Below, one piece after another: positions 42,394 through 52,318 of a stretch of DNA of 64,000 nt. Within the stretch, counting starts at the first letter, position 1, and the number at the start of each line of letters is the position of its first letter. The DNA lies in assembly GCA_040772665.1 (NCBI GenBank), contig JAXGXT010000001.1:248001-312000 (forward strand), read 5' to 3'. Under the pieces are notes generated by a model. It worked only from the letters and a program-made list of their open reading frames with translations, was not told the origin of the DNA and made no database searches. The position numbers were made by a program, and so were the translations under genes. Origin of the DNA: JAXGXT01 sp040772665 (lineage in GTDB: Bacteria; Bacillota; Clostridia; Lachnospirales; Anaerotignaceae).

Positions 42394-43347
42394 TTAAGAA
42401 ATATCCTGCCATGCCTTATCGTTTTTTTCTATCTGGGTTTCACCAATCCATTTTTCCAATTCCTTTGAAAAAATCTGCTGCCACATGGCATTTGTGTAGT
42501 CGCTTCTAAGTTTTTCTCCTACTTCTTCTTCAGAGCTTTCTTCAATTTTTGCAACCTTTATAACCTTCCATTTTCCGTCATAGCTTTCTGTTGGCTTTGT
42601 AACAAAACCCTCGCCTGCGTCAAGAATTTGAGCCATCTCTCCGTCAATATCCTTTTGATAAACTTGATAAATACCTGCGTTTTCACTTTGCGCACCACTT
42701 ACATCATACTCCTTAAAAAGTTCTTTCAATCCCTCTCCTGCCAATGCTTTTTCATATACAATGTCTGCATCTTCTTCGCTGCCGCAAGATATTATCCAAA
42801 AGGTTATTTTTCTCATCATCTTTTCTGTGTCTTCAAAATAGTTGTCGTAATAATCTTGAAACTCTTTTTCGCTTATTTCATAATCCTTTACAGTATACTC
42901 CCTTAAAAGCTCATAAAGTTTGTTGTCTTCCATAACTGTTTTCATTGTTTTTTCAAGGCTTTCAGTTATTTCAATTCCTCTTTCTTCGTATATGCCAAGA
43001 AGATTAGCGGCACTTTCCTCTGCCGCTCTTTTGCTGTTTTCATCAAGAGCAAGGCCTGTTTCCAGTGCCTTTTGTGAGCTTATTTTAACGGCAATCATGG
43101 TGTTTAAAGCCCTTTCCTTTGCCACATCAAAGGCTGTTCTTCCGTCAAAGTCCGTTTCCCAAATATCCTTGCCGCCTATTTCTTCAAAACTTAACTTAGT
43201 TTCCTCAAAATAAATTTCAAACTCTTCTTGTGAAATTTCAGCTTCGCCTATACGCATAAACTCCACAGGCTCTTTCTTTTTTTCACTTAAGCATCCTGAA
43301 AGTAAAAAAGTAAAAGCAAGGAATATATATATAATTTTTTTTACCAT
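42394..43347 (-). CDS. SurA/PrsA-like lipoprotein (putative foldase)
   Basis: The protein has 317 residues from the ATG at 43347 (GGCGGTGA upstream). The lipoprotein signal ends FLLSGC. The N-terminal region has a SurA-N-like helical layout (ISQEEFEIYFEETKLSFEE and AKERALNTMIAVKISSQKAL). A central region (MMRKITFWIISCGSEEDADI, then GIYQVYQKDIDGEMAQILDA) resembles a degenerate parvulin domain without clear catalytic residues. It is likely a chaperone-type foldase at the outer membrane face. It starts 23 bases after mfd, a position where PrsA-like genes are common in clostridia. Confidence 0.75.
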   Translation of the reverse strand: MVKKIIYIFLAFTFLLSGCLSEKKKEPVEFMRIGEAEISQEEFEIYFEETKLSFEEIGGKDIWETDFDGRTAFDVAKERALNTMIAVKISSQKALETGLALDENSKRAAEESAANLLGIYEERGIEITESLEKTMKTVMEDNKLYELLREYTVKDYEISEKEFQDYYDNYFEDTEKMMRKITFWIISCGSEEDADIVYEKALAGEGLKELFKEYDVSGAQSENAGIYQVYQKDIDGEMAQILDAGEGFVTKPTESYDGKWKVIKVAKIEESSEEEVGEKLRSDYTNAMWQQIFSKELEKWIGETQIEKNDKAWQDIS

Positions 43348-43370
43348 ATTAATCACCGCCGCTCTTTGCT

Positions 43371-46300
43371 TCAGTTAGATAAATCCTCAATAAATTCGGC
43401 TAAATATTCAACACTGTCAAGGTTTTCGCTTTCTTTCATTTTTACAGTGACATAAGGGTTTGTTGCCGATGTAAACATATATCTTTGGGGTCTTTTTGCC
43501 ACAGCTTTTATAATAAGCCCAGGGTCGATATTTGCATCTCCTCTGAAAGTAATAACAAGGTTTTGCTGTTTTTGTATAACTGCTGTAATATCTTTGCTGT
43601 GAGCCTTTGCTTTTAAAAGCACAATTTCCAAAAGCTTGTGAACGCTTTTTGGTATATTGCCGTATCTGTCTTCAATTTCTTCTTGTATATCAAAATAATC
43701 ATCTTCATTTTTTATAATAGAAATCTTTTTGTATATATCAAGTTTCTGCTCTTCGTTTTTAATATAAAAAGGAGGAATATAGGCGCTTATGTTAAGATCT
43801 ATCTGTGTTTCAAACTCTGCCTCAAAAGTTTCTCCCTTAAGCTCTTTAACAGCCTCATCAAGAAGCTTGCAGTACATGTCATAGCCAACAGCTTCCATGT
43901 GTCCATGTTGCTGGGCACCTAAAAGATTTCCTGCACCTCTTATTTCCAAATCCCTCATGGCAATTTTAAAGCCGCTGCCAAACTCTGTGAATTCTTTAAT
44001 TGTCTGCAGACGTTTTTCAGAAACCTCCGTCAAAACCTTATCTCTTTTGTAACAAAGATAGGCATAAGCAATTCTGTTGCTTCGTCCTACACGGCCTCTT
44101 AGCTGATAAAGCTGGCTAAGGCCCATTTTGTCAGCATCTTGAATAATCATTGTGTTTACATTTGAAATATCAAGGCCTGTTTCAATTATTGTTGTGCAGA
44201 CAAGCACGTCAATATCACCTTCAATAAAGTCTTTCATAATTGCTTCCAGCTCTCGCTCTGTCATTTGCCCGTGGGCAAAAGCAACATTTGCCTGAGGAAG
44301 CAGGTTTTGCACTTTATAAGCCTCTTGGGAAATGGTTTCCACCCTGTTATAGAGATAGTATACCTGTCCTCCCCTTGCAAGCTCTCTTGCAAGTGCATCT
44401 TTTATAAACTCAGGGTCGTTTTCCATAACATATGTCTGCACAGGATGTCTTTCCAAAGGAGGGTCTTCAAGAATACTCATATCCCTTATTCCCGAAAGGC
44501 TCATGTGTAAAGTTCTTGGAATAGGGGTTGCCGTAAGGGTTAAAATGTCTACATTTTCTTTCATACGTTTCATTTTTTCTTTGTGCGCCACACCAAATCT
44601 TTGTTCCTCGTCTATTATAACAAGCCCCAAGTCTTTAAACTTAATATCTTTTGAAAGTATTCTGTGTGTGCCTATAACAATATCAACAAATCCCTGTTCC
44701 AATTCCTTAATTGTTTCTTTTTGCTGCTTAGGAGTTCTAAAACGGCTCATAAGCGAAACCTTAACAGGGTAATCTTTCATTCTTTCCGTAAAAGTATTAT
44801 AGTGCTGCTGTGCAAGTATTGTTGTGGGCACAAGATATGCCACTTGTTTACCGTCTTGAACAGCCTTAAATGCGGCACGAATTGCAACCTCTGTTTTTCC
44901 GTATCCAACATCACCGCAAACAAGCCTATCCATAACCTTGCCGCTTTCCATATCTCTTTTAACATCTTCTATGGCATTAATTTGGTCGTCTGTTTCCTCA
45001 TATGGAAAAGACTCTTCAAACTCCCTTTGCCACAAGTTGTCGGCGGAATAAACAAATCCCTTTGCCGCCTGTCTTTTTGCATAAAGCTCCACAAGCTCCT
45101 CGGCAAGGATTGCAACCGCCGCACGCACCTTTGCCTTTGCCTTATTCCAATCCTGTCCGCCAAGTTTATTAAGCTTAATGTTTTCACCATTAGAGCCTAT
45201 ATATTTTTGTATGGAATCCATTTGGTTAACAGGCACAAAAAGACCGCCGCCGTCAGCATAGCTTATTTTAATATAATCCTTGTTTGCCCCGTCAACAACA
45301 ATTTTCTCCAAGCCTCTGAAAACACCAATGCCGTGAGCCTGATGCACAACATAATCTCCAACCTTTAAATCTGTAAAACTTTCTATTGCCTTTCCTGTTT
45401 TTTTCTTCTTTGCCGCCCGCCTTGCGCTTTTATCGTCAAAAAGCTGATGTTCACTAAAAACAGCCATTTTAAAAGATGTATATTCAAACCCTCGGCTAAG
45501 GCTTCCACGGGCCACTGTCACCGTTCCTTGTTTTATTTCCGTTTCGTTAAGGTTTTCAGCAAACCCTGCGGTAATGTTGTTTTCTAAAAGCTCTTTAACA
45601 ATTCTTTCAGCCTTGCTTTGGCTTGCGGTAAGTATAACACAGCCATAGCCGCTGCTTTTAAGAGCTTTAAGTTCTTCCATAAACAAATCAGTTCTGTTGT
45701 TAAAAGCAGAAGTGCTTTTTGCGGAAAAACTTATAACATCTTTAAGTTTAAAGTCTGAAATACTTTTAGCTATTGTTGTAAACAAAACCTGATTAAACTT
45801 TTCAGCCATTTTAAGAATTTGTCCGTAATCAAAAATAAGGCTTGTTTCCTTTTGAAGCATATACCCCTTTTCAATTCTGCTTTTTATGCTTTCGGCAAAA
45901 CGGTTGTATGACGTTGCCCCTGAAAGCTTTATTCTTTGAGGCTCGTTATAAATAATTACGGTGTCTTCAGGCATATAGTTTAAAATGCTTACTGTTTCCT
46001 CATAAAAATATTCTATCAGCCCGTCTGCATTTGAAATATAGCCCTCGCTTTTAAGCCTTTCTATGGCTTCTCCCACATATTCTTCAAGCTTATTAACCTC
46101 TTCAAAAAGCTGTTTTTTAAGAAAGTTGTTTTTTGTTTTTTTATAGTCCTTTTCCAAAAGTGAAATTGCACAGTCTAACTCATCTTTTCCATACACAAAC
46201 TCTCTGGCGGGAAATATCTCTGTTTTTTTAATTCTTTCCAGCGACCTTTGTGAATAAACGTCCATGGTGCGAATGGAATCAACTTCATCATCCCACATTT

Positions 46301-46880
46301 CAAGCCTTACGGCAGCCTCTTCAATAGGCGAAAATATATCAACAATGCCTCCCCTTATGGAAAACTGCCCTACACTTTCCACAATGTCGCATCTTTCATA
46401 ACCCATAAATATAAGTTTTCGGCTTAAATCCTCCACATCTATATGCTGTCCCTCTTCAAGAAAAAGAACATGCTTTTCAAAGTCTTCTTTTTTAGGTTTT
46501 CTGTCAAAAAGCGCTTCCACACAAAGCACAACAGTGTTTCTTTTCCCTTTCAAAAGAGAGCTTAAAACTCTTTGCCTTTGGCGGTCTGTTTCACGGCTGT
46601 GAACATCTGCACTATAAAAAATAAAATCCCTTGACGGATAAATTTCCGCATCTTTATTAAAGAACTTTAAATCCTCATAAATTTCCTTGGCTTTAAGTTC
46701 ATTTTCAGCAATAATAAGTGCAGGTGCACCAACAGATTCTATTATTCCTGCCGCAAGGTGTACGCTTTGCACGTCAATAACGCCTGTTGCAAGAATAGGC
46801 GTTGATTTTGTTTTTATATCTTCAACAAGCTGTTTAAAACTATTTAATTCATTAAGAGGTTTTAAAAGAGCATTTTTCAA
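43371..46880 (-). CDS. mfd: Transcription-repair coupling factor Mfd
   Basis: A DNA translocase that removes RNA polymerase stalled at lesions and recruits UvrA. The protein has 1169 residues, full length. UvrB-like domains 1-2 occupy the first third (FSIRGGIVDIFSP). The RNA-polymerase-interacting domain begins VGDYVVHQAHGIGVFRGLEK. The helicase motor has GDVGYGKTEVAIRAAFKA, IIDEEQRFGV, LTATPIPRT and the TRG-like RGRVGRSNRIAYAYL. It sits between pth and the foldase-like gene, all co-directional. Confidence 0.97.
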   Translation of the reverse strand: MKNALLKPLNELNSFKQLVEDIKTKSTPILATGVIDVQSVHLAAGIIESVGAPALIIAENELKAKEIYEDLKFFNKDAEIYPSRDFIFYSADVHSRETDRQRQRVLSSLLKGKRNTVVLCVEALFDRKPKKEDFEKHVLFLEEGQHIDVEDLSRKLIFMGYERCDIVESVGQFSIRGGIVDIFSPIEEAAVRLEMWDDEVDSIRTMDVYSQRSLERIKKTEIFPAREFVYGKDELDCAISLLEKDYKKTKNNFLKKQLFEEVNKLEEYVGEAIERLKSEGYISNADGLIEYFYEETVSILNYMPEDTVIIYNEPQRIKLSGATSYNRFAESIKSRIEKGYMLQKETSLIFDYGQILKMAEKFNQVLFTTIAKSISDFKLKDVISFSAKSTSAFNNRTDLFMEELKALKSSGYGCVILTASQSKAERIVKELLENNITAGFAENLNETEIKQGTVTVARGSLSRGFEYTSFKMAVFSEHQLFDDKSARRAAKKKKTGKAIESFTDLKVGDYVVHQAHGIGVFRGLEKIVVDGANKDYIKISYADGGGLFVPVNQMDSIQKYIGSNGENIKLNKLGGQDWNKAKAKVRAAVAILAEELVELYAKRQAAKGFVYSADNLWQREFEESFPYEETDDQINAIEDVKRDMESGKVMDRLVCGDVGYGKTEVAIRAAFKAVQDGKQVAYLVPTTILAQQHYNTFTERMKDYPVKVSLMSRFRTPKQQKETIKELEQGFVDIVIGTHRILSKDIKFKDLGLVIIDEEQRFGVAHKEKMKRMKENVDILTLTATPIPRTLHMSLSGIRDMSILEDPPLERHPVQTYVMENDPEFIKDALARELARGGQVYYLYNRVETISQEAYKVQNLLPQANVAFAHGQMTERELEAIMKDFIEGDIDVLVCTTIIETGLDISNVNTMIIQDADKMGLSQLYQLRGRVGRSNRIAYAYLCYKRDKVLTEVSEKRLQTIKEFTEFGSGFKIAMRDLEIRGAGNLLGAQQHGHMEAVGYDMYCKLLDEAVKELKGETFEAEFETQIDLNISAYIPPFYIKNEEQKLDIYKKISIIKNEDDYFDIQEEIEDRYGNIPKSVHKLLEIVLLKAKAHSKDITAVIQKQQNLVITFRGDANIDPGLIIKAVAKRPQRYMFTSATNPYVTVKMKESENLDSVEYLAEFIEDLSN

Positions 46881-46924
46881 AAAATCACTTCCTAAGCTTC
46901 CTTATCTGTTTTATACAGGCATTT

Positions 46925-47521
46925 TTATTTTTCCGTCTGCGTTTCCTGTTTTTCCTTTACAGAGGAATTAGCTGTGTTCATTGCCTTTTGAACACCAAAA
47001 TTAATAATGGATTCAACGGCTTTGGCACCTTTTTCAATTCCGCTAAAAGCAAGAGGCTCTTCATCTTTTGAAAAACGGCTTAAAACATAATCAGCCAAGT
47101 CCCACCCTGAAGGCTTTTCTCCAATTCCCACCTTTACACGTATAAAATTGTCACTTCCTAAATGAGAAATTATATTTTTCATACCGTTATGACCTCCCGC
47201 ACTGCCTTTTTGCCTTATTCTTACGGAAGACAGCGGCAGGCTTGTATCGTCATAAACAACTATTATGTCTTCAATTGTGATTTTGTAAAACATCATTACT
47301 TCTTTAAGGCTCTCTCCGCTTAAGTTCATAAATGTTTGAGGTTTCAAAAGAATAACTTTTTCTTTGCCGATAACCCCGTCACCAATAAATCCTTTGTGTT
47401 TAAGCTTTGATACATTAATATTATATTTTTCACTAAGCAAATCAATAACATCAAAACCAACATTATGTTTTGTTCCTGCATAGTTTTTTCCCGGATTTCC
47501 AAGTCCTGCAATAAGCTTCAT
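46925..47521 (-). CDS. pth: Peptidyl-tRNA hydrolase
   Basis: Releases peptides from prematurely dropped peptidyl-tRNA. The protein has 198 residues from the ATG at 47521 (GGAGGT upstream). Core motifs are AGLGNPGKNYAGTKHNVGFD with the catalytic His, LLKPQTFMNLSG with the substrate Asn, VVYDDTSLP with the catalytic Asp and SAGGHNGMKNII. A Thr/Glu/Lys-rich tail after about residue 185 is extra. It is upstream of mfd by 44 bases, the order known from B. subtilis and many clostridia. Confidence 0.96.
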   Translation of the reverse strand: MKLIAGLGNPGKNYAGTKHNVGFDVIDLLSEKYNINVSKLKHKGFIGDGVIGKEKVILLKPQTFMNLSGESLKEVMMFYKITIEDIIVVYDDTSLPLSSVRIRQKGSAGGHNGMKNIISHLGSDNFIRVKVGIGEKPSGWDLADYVLSRFSKDEEPLAFSGIEKGAKAVESIINFGVQKAMNTANSSVKEKQETQTEK

Positions 47522-47595
47522 TTTTATTACCTCCAAAAATTAAAGAAACGTCTTTGTGAAGCCTGAATTTCTTAAATATTTCAATTTACATTGAA

Positions 47596-47625
47596 ATGAC
47601 CCAAAGGAAAATTCCTTCAGGTCAT
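47596..47625 (-). terminator. Hairpin terminator of the D-2-hydroxyacid dehydrogenase gene
   Basis: ATGACC and AAGGAA pair with TTCCTT and GGTCAT around a short loop, downstream of the dehydrogenase stop; the T-run is weak. A second small palindrome (TTTCAATTTACATTGAAA) follows. Confidence 0.5.
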
Positions 47626-47657
47626 ATTATTTTAATGTATATTAAGTTTTTTGTCTA

Positions 47658-48644
47658 TTACTTTGATAATTTAACTTCATTTTCAAGGGGTGCGCCTTCA
47701 ATAAAAGCTTTAAGGTTATCTAATGAAGTTCTTGCAATTGCCTCTAAGGCTTCGTCTGTAAAAAACGCCTGATGTGAGGTTATAAGCACGTTTGGATATG
47801 CCATAAGCTTAATAAGCTCTGTGTCCTTAATTATTTCATCAGAACGGTCTTCAAAAAAGTATTCATCTTCCTCTTCATAAACATCAAGGGCAACACCTCT
47901 GAATTTGTTTGATCTAAGACCGTCATTAAGAGCTTGTGTGTCAACAAGGGCACCTCTTGAAGTGTTAACAAGTATAACTCCGTCTTTCATTTTTGAAATT
48001 GAGTTTTTATTTATAATATATTTTGTGTCGTCAGAAAGAGGACAATGAAGGCTTATAACATCACTTTGTTTGAAAAGGTCGTCAAGGGAAACATAGTTTA
48101 CATCCAATGAAGTGTCAGGATATAAATCATAAGCAATAACATTCATTCCAAAGCCTTTAAGAATTTCAATCATTATCTTGCCTATTTTTCCAGTGCCTAT
48201 AACACCTGCCGTTTTTCCTCTTAAAGTAACACCCATAAGGCCGCTTATTTTAAAATTAAACTCCCTTGTTCTTGTGTATGCTTTATGGATTTTTCTGTTA
48301 AGAGTAAGAAGAAGCGCCGCTGAATATTCGGCAACCGCCGCCGGTGAATAACTTGGAACTCTTAAAACAGTAATCTTTCCTTCTGCCGCTTTAAGGTCGA
48401 TATTATCATACCCTGCACATCTTAAAAGTATAACCTTAATTCCCATTTCGTTAAGCATATTTATAGCTTTTTCATCTATAACATCATTTACAAAAAGACA
48501 TGCCGCATCACAGCCGTTGGCAAGAATTGCAGTTTCGGCAATAAATCTGTTTTCATAAAATGAAATTTCATAACCATAGTCTTTGGCAAGTGTTTCAAAC
48601 CATATTTTATCGTATTCCTTTGTATCGTAAAAAGCAATTTTCAT
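47658..48644 (-). CDS. ldhA: D-lactate dehydrogenase-type 2-hydroxyacid dehydrogenase
   Basis: An NAD-dependent enzyme interconverting 2-oxoacids and D-2-hydroxyacids. The protein has 328 residues. The Rossmann motif is GKTAGVIGTGKIGKIM. Catalytic residues are expected in NTSRGALVD (Arg), the acidic VALDVYEEED stretch (Glu) and SHQAFFTDEAL (His). Features such as REFNFKISGLMG point to the D-LDH branch, which also includes enzymes for aromatic or branched 2-oxoacids in amino-acid-fermenting clostridia. It is monocistronic with AGGAGG just before the ATG. Confidence 0.88.
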   Translation of the reverse strand: MKIAFYDTKEYDKIWFETLAKDYGYEISFYENRFIAETAILANGCDAACLFVNDVIDEKAINMLNEMGIKVILLRCAGYDNIDLKAAEGKITVLRVPSYSPAAVAEYSAALLLTLNRKIHKAYTRTREFNFKISGLMGVTLRGKTAGVIGTGKIGKIMIEILKGFGMNVIAYDLYPDTSLDVNYVSLDDLFKQSDVISLHCPLSDDTKYIINKNSISKMKDGVILVNTSRGALVDTQALNDGLRSNKFRGVALDVYEEEDEYFFEDRSDEIIKDTELIKLMAYPNVLITSHQAFFTDEALEAIARTSLDNLKAFIEGAPLENEVKLSK

Positions 48645-49165
48645 CTTTTAAGTCCTCCTCAAATTCTCTTAATATTTATATTCCCAAACTTTCGAAAAAT
48701 CTATCATTTCAATGGCATAATAAGAAAATACAGTAAAAGCCACATTTTGTCAATAGTTTTTGTTAAAAAAATAACCTTGTTTTGCTGGTATTACCACCAT
48801 ACCAAAGGTTTTTAATGATATTTTATGAGTTTTAGCTCAATTTTAGCATCTTTATTGTTAAATTTCAATCATTATCAGAATTAATACTAAATAAAACAAA
48901 AGAATTATAACAATTTTACATCGATTTTATACGAATACAATCTCAAAACCTTTAAACGGCTCATAGTTAGAAACTTGTTTCCCAAACTTCAACTTTCTTA
49001 CAACAACATTTATCTTTAAGCTTACTGTTTTACCTGCCTAAAAACATATATTTGTGCAAATTTAACAAATGCACTCTCTTTTAGTGTTTATAAAAGTTCT
49101 TTTTTGTTATAAAACTAAGGTTATTAAGACATATTTTCCTTAAAAAAGTTAGCAGAAGTTAACTA
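48645..49165. other. A/T-rich intergenic region, divergent promoters
   Basis: About 520 bases between the D-LDH-type gene and the iron importer. It holds one hairpin (GGTAT/ATACC at about 48789-48803) on the D-LDH side and otherwise A/T-rich sequence with no reading frame I can support. Confidence 0.5.
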
Positions 49166-49194
49166 TTGACAGTGGCTTTCTAAAGTCGTATACT
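49166..49194 (+). promoter_or_regulatory. Strong promoter of the iron importer operon
   Basis: TTGACA, exactly 17 bases, TATACT: the best sigma-A match in the window. The start point should fall at about 49201, at the edge of the operator. Confidence 0.85.
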
Positions 49195-49201
49195 GATTTC
49201 A

Positions 49202-49217
49202 GTTAGTCTTGGCTAAC
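49202..49217. promoter_or_regulatory. DtxR/IdeR-like iron operator
   Basis: GTTAG-TCTTGG-CTAAC is a perfect 5-6-5 inverted repeat followed by C. The left part TTAG and right part CTAACC match the ends of the IdeR/DtxR box (TTAGGTTAGGCTAACCTAA). It sits at the start point of transcription, a repressing position. No DtxR or Fur gene is in the window. Confidence 0.6.
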
Positions 49218-49252
49218 CAAAATTAAAAAAAAGAAATGAGGTACATAATAAT

Positions 49253-50254
49253 ATGAAAAAACTTCTTACATTTTCACTATCCCTTGTCATGGTCTTTGCT
49301 TTTGCCGCATGCAGCAGTAAAACAACAGAGCCTGAAGATACACCAACCGTTGATGCAGTTGAAACTGATAAAACCGTTGAAATTACTGATGTTCGGGGAA
49401 CTGTCACTGTTCCTGTAAATCCACAGCGTGTAATATCATTAGACAACAGAACTTATGACACTTTATCACAATGGGGTGTTGAATTAATTGCAGCTCCAAA
49501 GGGTGTTATGCCCGCCGATTCTCCATATGTGCTGGATGATTCAGTTCAGGATATCGGCAATCATCGTGAACCTAATTTAGAAATTATTGCGGCTGCCGAC
49601 CCTGACTTAGTTATTATCGGCCAAAGGTTTGCTAACTTTTATGATGAAATAAAGGCACTTGTTCCCAACGCAGCCGTAGTCGATTTTAACTTTGATGTTT
49701 CTGAGGAAGCAGAAAACCAAAGCGAAAACTTTATAAACGGATTTATTAATACAACAACCTCCCTTGGCTTAATTTTTGATAAAAGCACTGAAGCCGCACA
49801 GTTAGTATCTGATTTTGAACAAGCTATTGCAGATGCCAAAGCAGCTTATAATGGCACAGAAACAATTATGAGTGTAATTGTTTCAGGCGGAAACATCGGC
49901 TATTCCGCACCTGGTGCAGGACGTGTTTGGGGGCCTATGTATGAAATATTCGGCTGGGTTTCTTCATTGGAAGTCATGAACACAACCTCAGACCATCAAG
50001 GCGACGAAATTAATGTTGAGGCAATTGCCCAAAGCAATCCTGACTGGCTTTTGGTTTTAGACCGTGATGCCGGCGTATCCGGTTCAGACGCTGTTCCTGC
50101 GCAAGATATTATTGATGATTCACCTGCACTGCAAAACACAACTGCCATTCGTGAAGGAAATATTGTCTATGCTCCAAATGATACATATACAAATGAATCC
50201 ATTCAGACATATCTCAAACTCTTTAACGACCTTGCAGCCGCTTTTGCAAAATAA
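49253..50254 (+). CDS. Iron-siderophore ABC transporter binding lipoprotein (YclQ/FatB-like)
   Basis: The protein has 333 residues. The lipoprotein signal ends VFAFAAC. It is a class III binding protein with VTVPVNPQRVISLDNRTYDT at the start of the mature fold, IAAADPDLVIIG in the first lobe and AIAQSNPDWLLVLDRDAGVS in the second. It resembles YclQ/FatB/CeuE proteins for catecholate siderophores such as petrobactin. It is first in a four-gene operon with both permeases and the ATPase, behind the iron-type operator, so iron-repressed expression is likely. Confidence 0.9.
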   Translation: MKKLLTFSLSLVMVFAFAACSSKTTEPEDTPTVDAVETDKTVEITDVRGTVTVPVNPQRVISLDNRTYDTLSQWGVELIAAPKGVMPADSPYVLDDSVQDIGNHREPNLEIIAAADPDLVIIGQRFANFYDEIKALVPNAAVVDFNFDVSEEAENQSENFINGFINTTTSLGLIFDKSTEAAQLVSDFEQAIADAKAAYNGTETIMSVIVSGGNIGYSAPGAGRVWGPMYEIFGWVSSLEVMNTTSDHQGDEINVEAIAQSNPDWLLVLDRDAGVSGSDAVPAQDIIDDSPALQNTTAIREGNIVYAPNDTYTNESIQTYLKLFNDLAAAFAK

Positions 50255-50273
50255 ACATTAGGAGTATAATCTT

Positions 50274-51287
50274 ATGTTAAAAAAAGCAATAAAAGAAAGC
50301 GTTGGAACTGAAACTTCTCAGTTTCAACGCCCTGATTATAAAAAGGTATGGACAAAATCTTTTGTTCTGGCACTTTTTGTTGTTATCACTTTAGGGATTA
50401 TGTCGCTTTCCATAGGAGTCTATGACATACTTGGGCAAAGCGACGGATGGGAAATGTTTTTCATTACCCGTGTTCCAAGAACAGCGGCACTTATGCTGAC
50501 AGGTGCGGCCATGTCTATGTCGGGACTTGTTATGCAGCTTATTACACAAAATAAGCTTGTTGAGCCAACCACCACAGGAACTATGGAATGGGCAGGGTTA
50601 GGGCTTTTGCTTATATATTTGATGTTTCCCGCACCAACTCTTGTAATGAGAATGACTGGAGCAATTATTTTTTCTTTTGTGGGAACTATGGTGTTCTTTC
50701 TGTTTCTGCGAAAAATCAAACTCCGTTCCTCATTGATTGTTCCAATTATAGGCATGATGCTAAGTGCAGTTGTTTCCGCATTTTCAACATTTATCGGTCT
50801 TACATTTCAAATGACACAAAGCATAGAAAACTGGTTTATAGGCTCTTTTTCAGCAGTTCAGGTAGGCAGATATGAATATCTGTGGCTGATTGTTGCCATT
50901 ACAATATTAATTTTCATCTATGCCGACAGGCTGACACTTGCAGGCCTTGGTGAAGATATTGCAACAAGTTTAGGTGTAAATTACAACAGAATTGTTATTT
51001 TAGGAACAGGCTTGATTGCGCTGGCTGTTGGAATTGTGGCGGCTGTAATCGGCAACCTGCCCTTTTTAGGGCTTATAGTTCCTAACATTGTTTCCATGTT
51101 TCGAGGTGACGATTTAAGAAGCAATCTGCCTTGGGTTTGTGTGCTTGGCATGGGCATAATTACACTTTGTGACATAATATCCCGAACTATAATCATGCCC
51201 TTTGAAGTGCCTGTTTCATTAATTTTAGGCACTGTAGGCTCGATTATATTCATTATAATACTGCTAAGGCAAAGGAGGCACAAATGA
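50274..51287 (+). CDS. Iron-siderophore ABC transporter permease (YclN-like)
   Basis: A 337-residue FecCD-type permease with eight or more membrane spans. Strong matches to B. subtilis YclN as I remember it are IGVYDILGQ, RVPRTAALMLTGAAMSMSGL, EPTTTGTMEWAGLG, LAGLGEDIATSLGVNYNRIV and GNLPFLGLIVPNIVSMFRGD, the last including the helix that contacts the ATPase. It pairs with the next permease to form the channel. It starts 19 bases after the binding-protein stop and ends overlapping the next gene. Confidence 0.92.
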   Translation: MLKKAIKESVGTETSQFQRPDYKKVWTKSFVLALFVVITLGIMSLSIGVYDILGQSDGWEMFFITRVPRTAALMLTGAAMSMSGLVMQLITQNKLVEPTTTGTMEWAGLGLLLIYLMFPAPTLVMRMTGAIIFSFVGTMVFFLFLRKIKLRSSLIVPIIGMMLSAVVSAFSTFIGLTFQMTQSIENWFIGSFSAVQVGRYEYLWLIVAITILIFIYADRLTLAGLGEDIATSLGVNYNRIVILGTGLIALAVGIVAAVIGNLPFLGLIVPNIVSMFRGDDLRSNLPWVCVLGMGIITLCDIISRTIIMPFEVPVSLILGTVGSIIFIIILLRQRRHK

Positions 51288-52318
51288 GTGAAGCTACTAT
51301 TAGCCCATATTGCGAAGGAAGGTCTGCCAAAGCCTTCCGCACAAAAAAAGAACGCAAAAGATATTGGGGCTTATTGTTATTTTTAATTGTTTTAGGTTTT
51401 TTAGCCGCATTTGGCCTTATGGTTTATAATAACCCTGTTTCTATAAATTCTCCTTCATTTATTCCAATTGTCAAAAGACGCATGTATGCTGTTTTAGCAA
51501 TGATAATCGCCGCAGTCTGTCAAAGCATATCAACAGTTACGTTCCAGTCGATTACCAATAACAGAATTATCACTCCTTCGCTTTTGGGGTTTGAGGCACT
51601 GTATACTCTTATTCAAACATCAACAATTTTTTTCTTTGGCACAAACGCCTTAATAAATTTCAGCGGCACAACAGCTTTTGTGTTTCAAGTTTCTGTTATG
51701 GTATTAATGTGCTTAATTCTTTATGGCTGGCTGCTTTCGGGAAAATATGGAAACCTACAGCTAATGCTTCTTATCGGTGTTATTATGGGTACGGGACTTC
51801 GCTCTTTATCCACGTTTATGAGACGGCTGCTTTCACCATCTGAGTTTGATATTTTGCAGGCAAGACTTTTCGGTTCTGTTAATAATTCCGACTCACAGTA
51901 TTTTCCTATTGCAATACCAATTGTTATAATTGCAGCTGCATTACTGCTTGCCTATTCAAAAAAGCTAAATGTTGTATCCCTTGGAAAAGACGTTGCAACC
52001 TCCTTAGGGCTTAATGCACAAAGAAGCATTATATATCCGCTTATATTGGTTTCCGTTTTAATGTCAATTTCCACTGCGCTAATAGGCCCTCTAACCTTTT
52101 ATGGTTTTTTGGTGGCAACCTTGGCATATCAGGCCGCACCAACATATGACCACCGATATATTTTTCCAATGGCTCTGGCAATTGCTTTTCTTATTATCAC
52201 AGGCGCCTACTTTTTTATGTATCACATCTTTAACGCACAAGGTGTTGTTTCGGTTATTATCGAGATGTTTGGCGGAATAACCTTTTTAATTGTTATTTTA
52301 AGGAAGGGTTCGATATGA
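51284..52318 (+). CDS. Iron-siderophore ABC transporter permease (YclO-like)
   Basis: A 344-residue FecCD-type permease. Family markers are QSISTVTFQSITNNRIITPS, LLGFEALYTLIQT, SLGKDVATSLGLNAQRSII and ALIGPLTFYGFLVATLAYQA. It overlaps the first permease by four bases and the ATPase by four bases, so the three are translated in stoichiometric coupling. The cytoplasmic N-terminal extension of about 25 residues is basic. Confidence 0.92.
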   Translation: MSEATISPYCEGRSAKAFRTKKERKRYWGLLLFLIVLGFLAAFGLMVYNNPVSINSPSFIPIVKRRMYAVLAMIIAAVCQSISTVTFQSITNNRIITPSLLGFEALYTLIQTSTIFFFGTNALINFSGTTAFVFQVSVMVLMCLILYGWLLSGKYGNLQLMLLIGVIMGTGLRSLSTFMRRLLSPSEFDILQARLFGSVNNSDSQYFPIAIPIVIIAAALLLAYSKKLNVVSLGKDVATSLGLNAQRSIIYPLILVSVLMSISTALIGPLTFYGFLVATLAYQAAPTYDHRYIFPMALAIAFLIITGAYFFMYHIFNAQGVVSVIIEMFGGITFLIVILRKGSI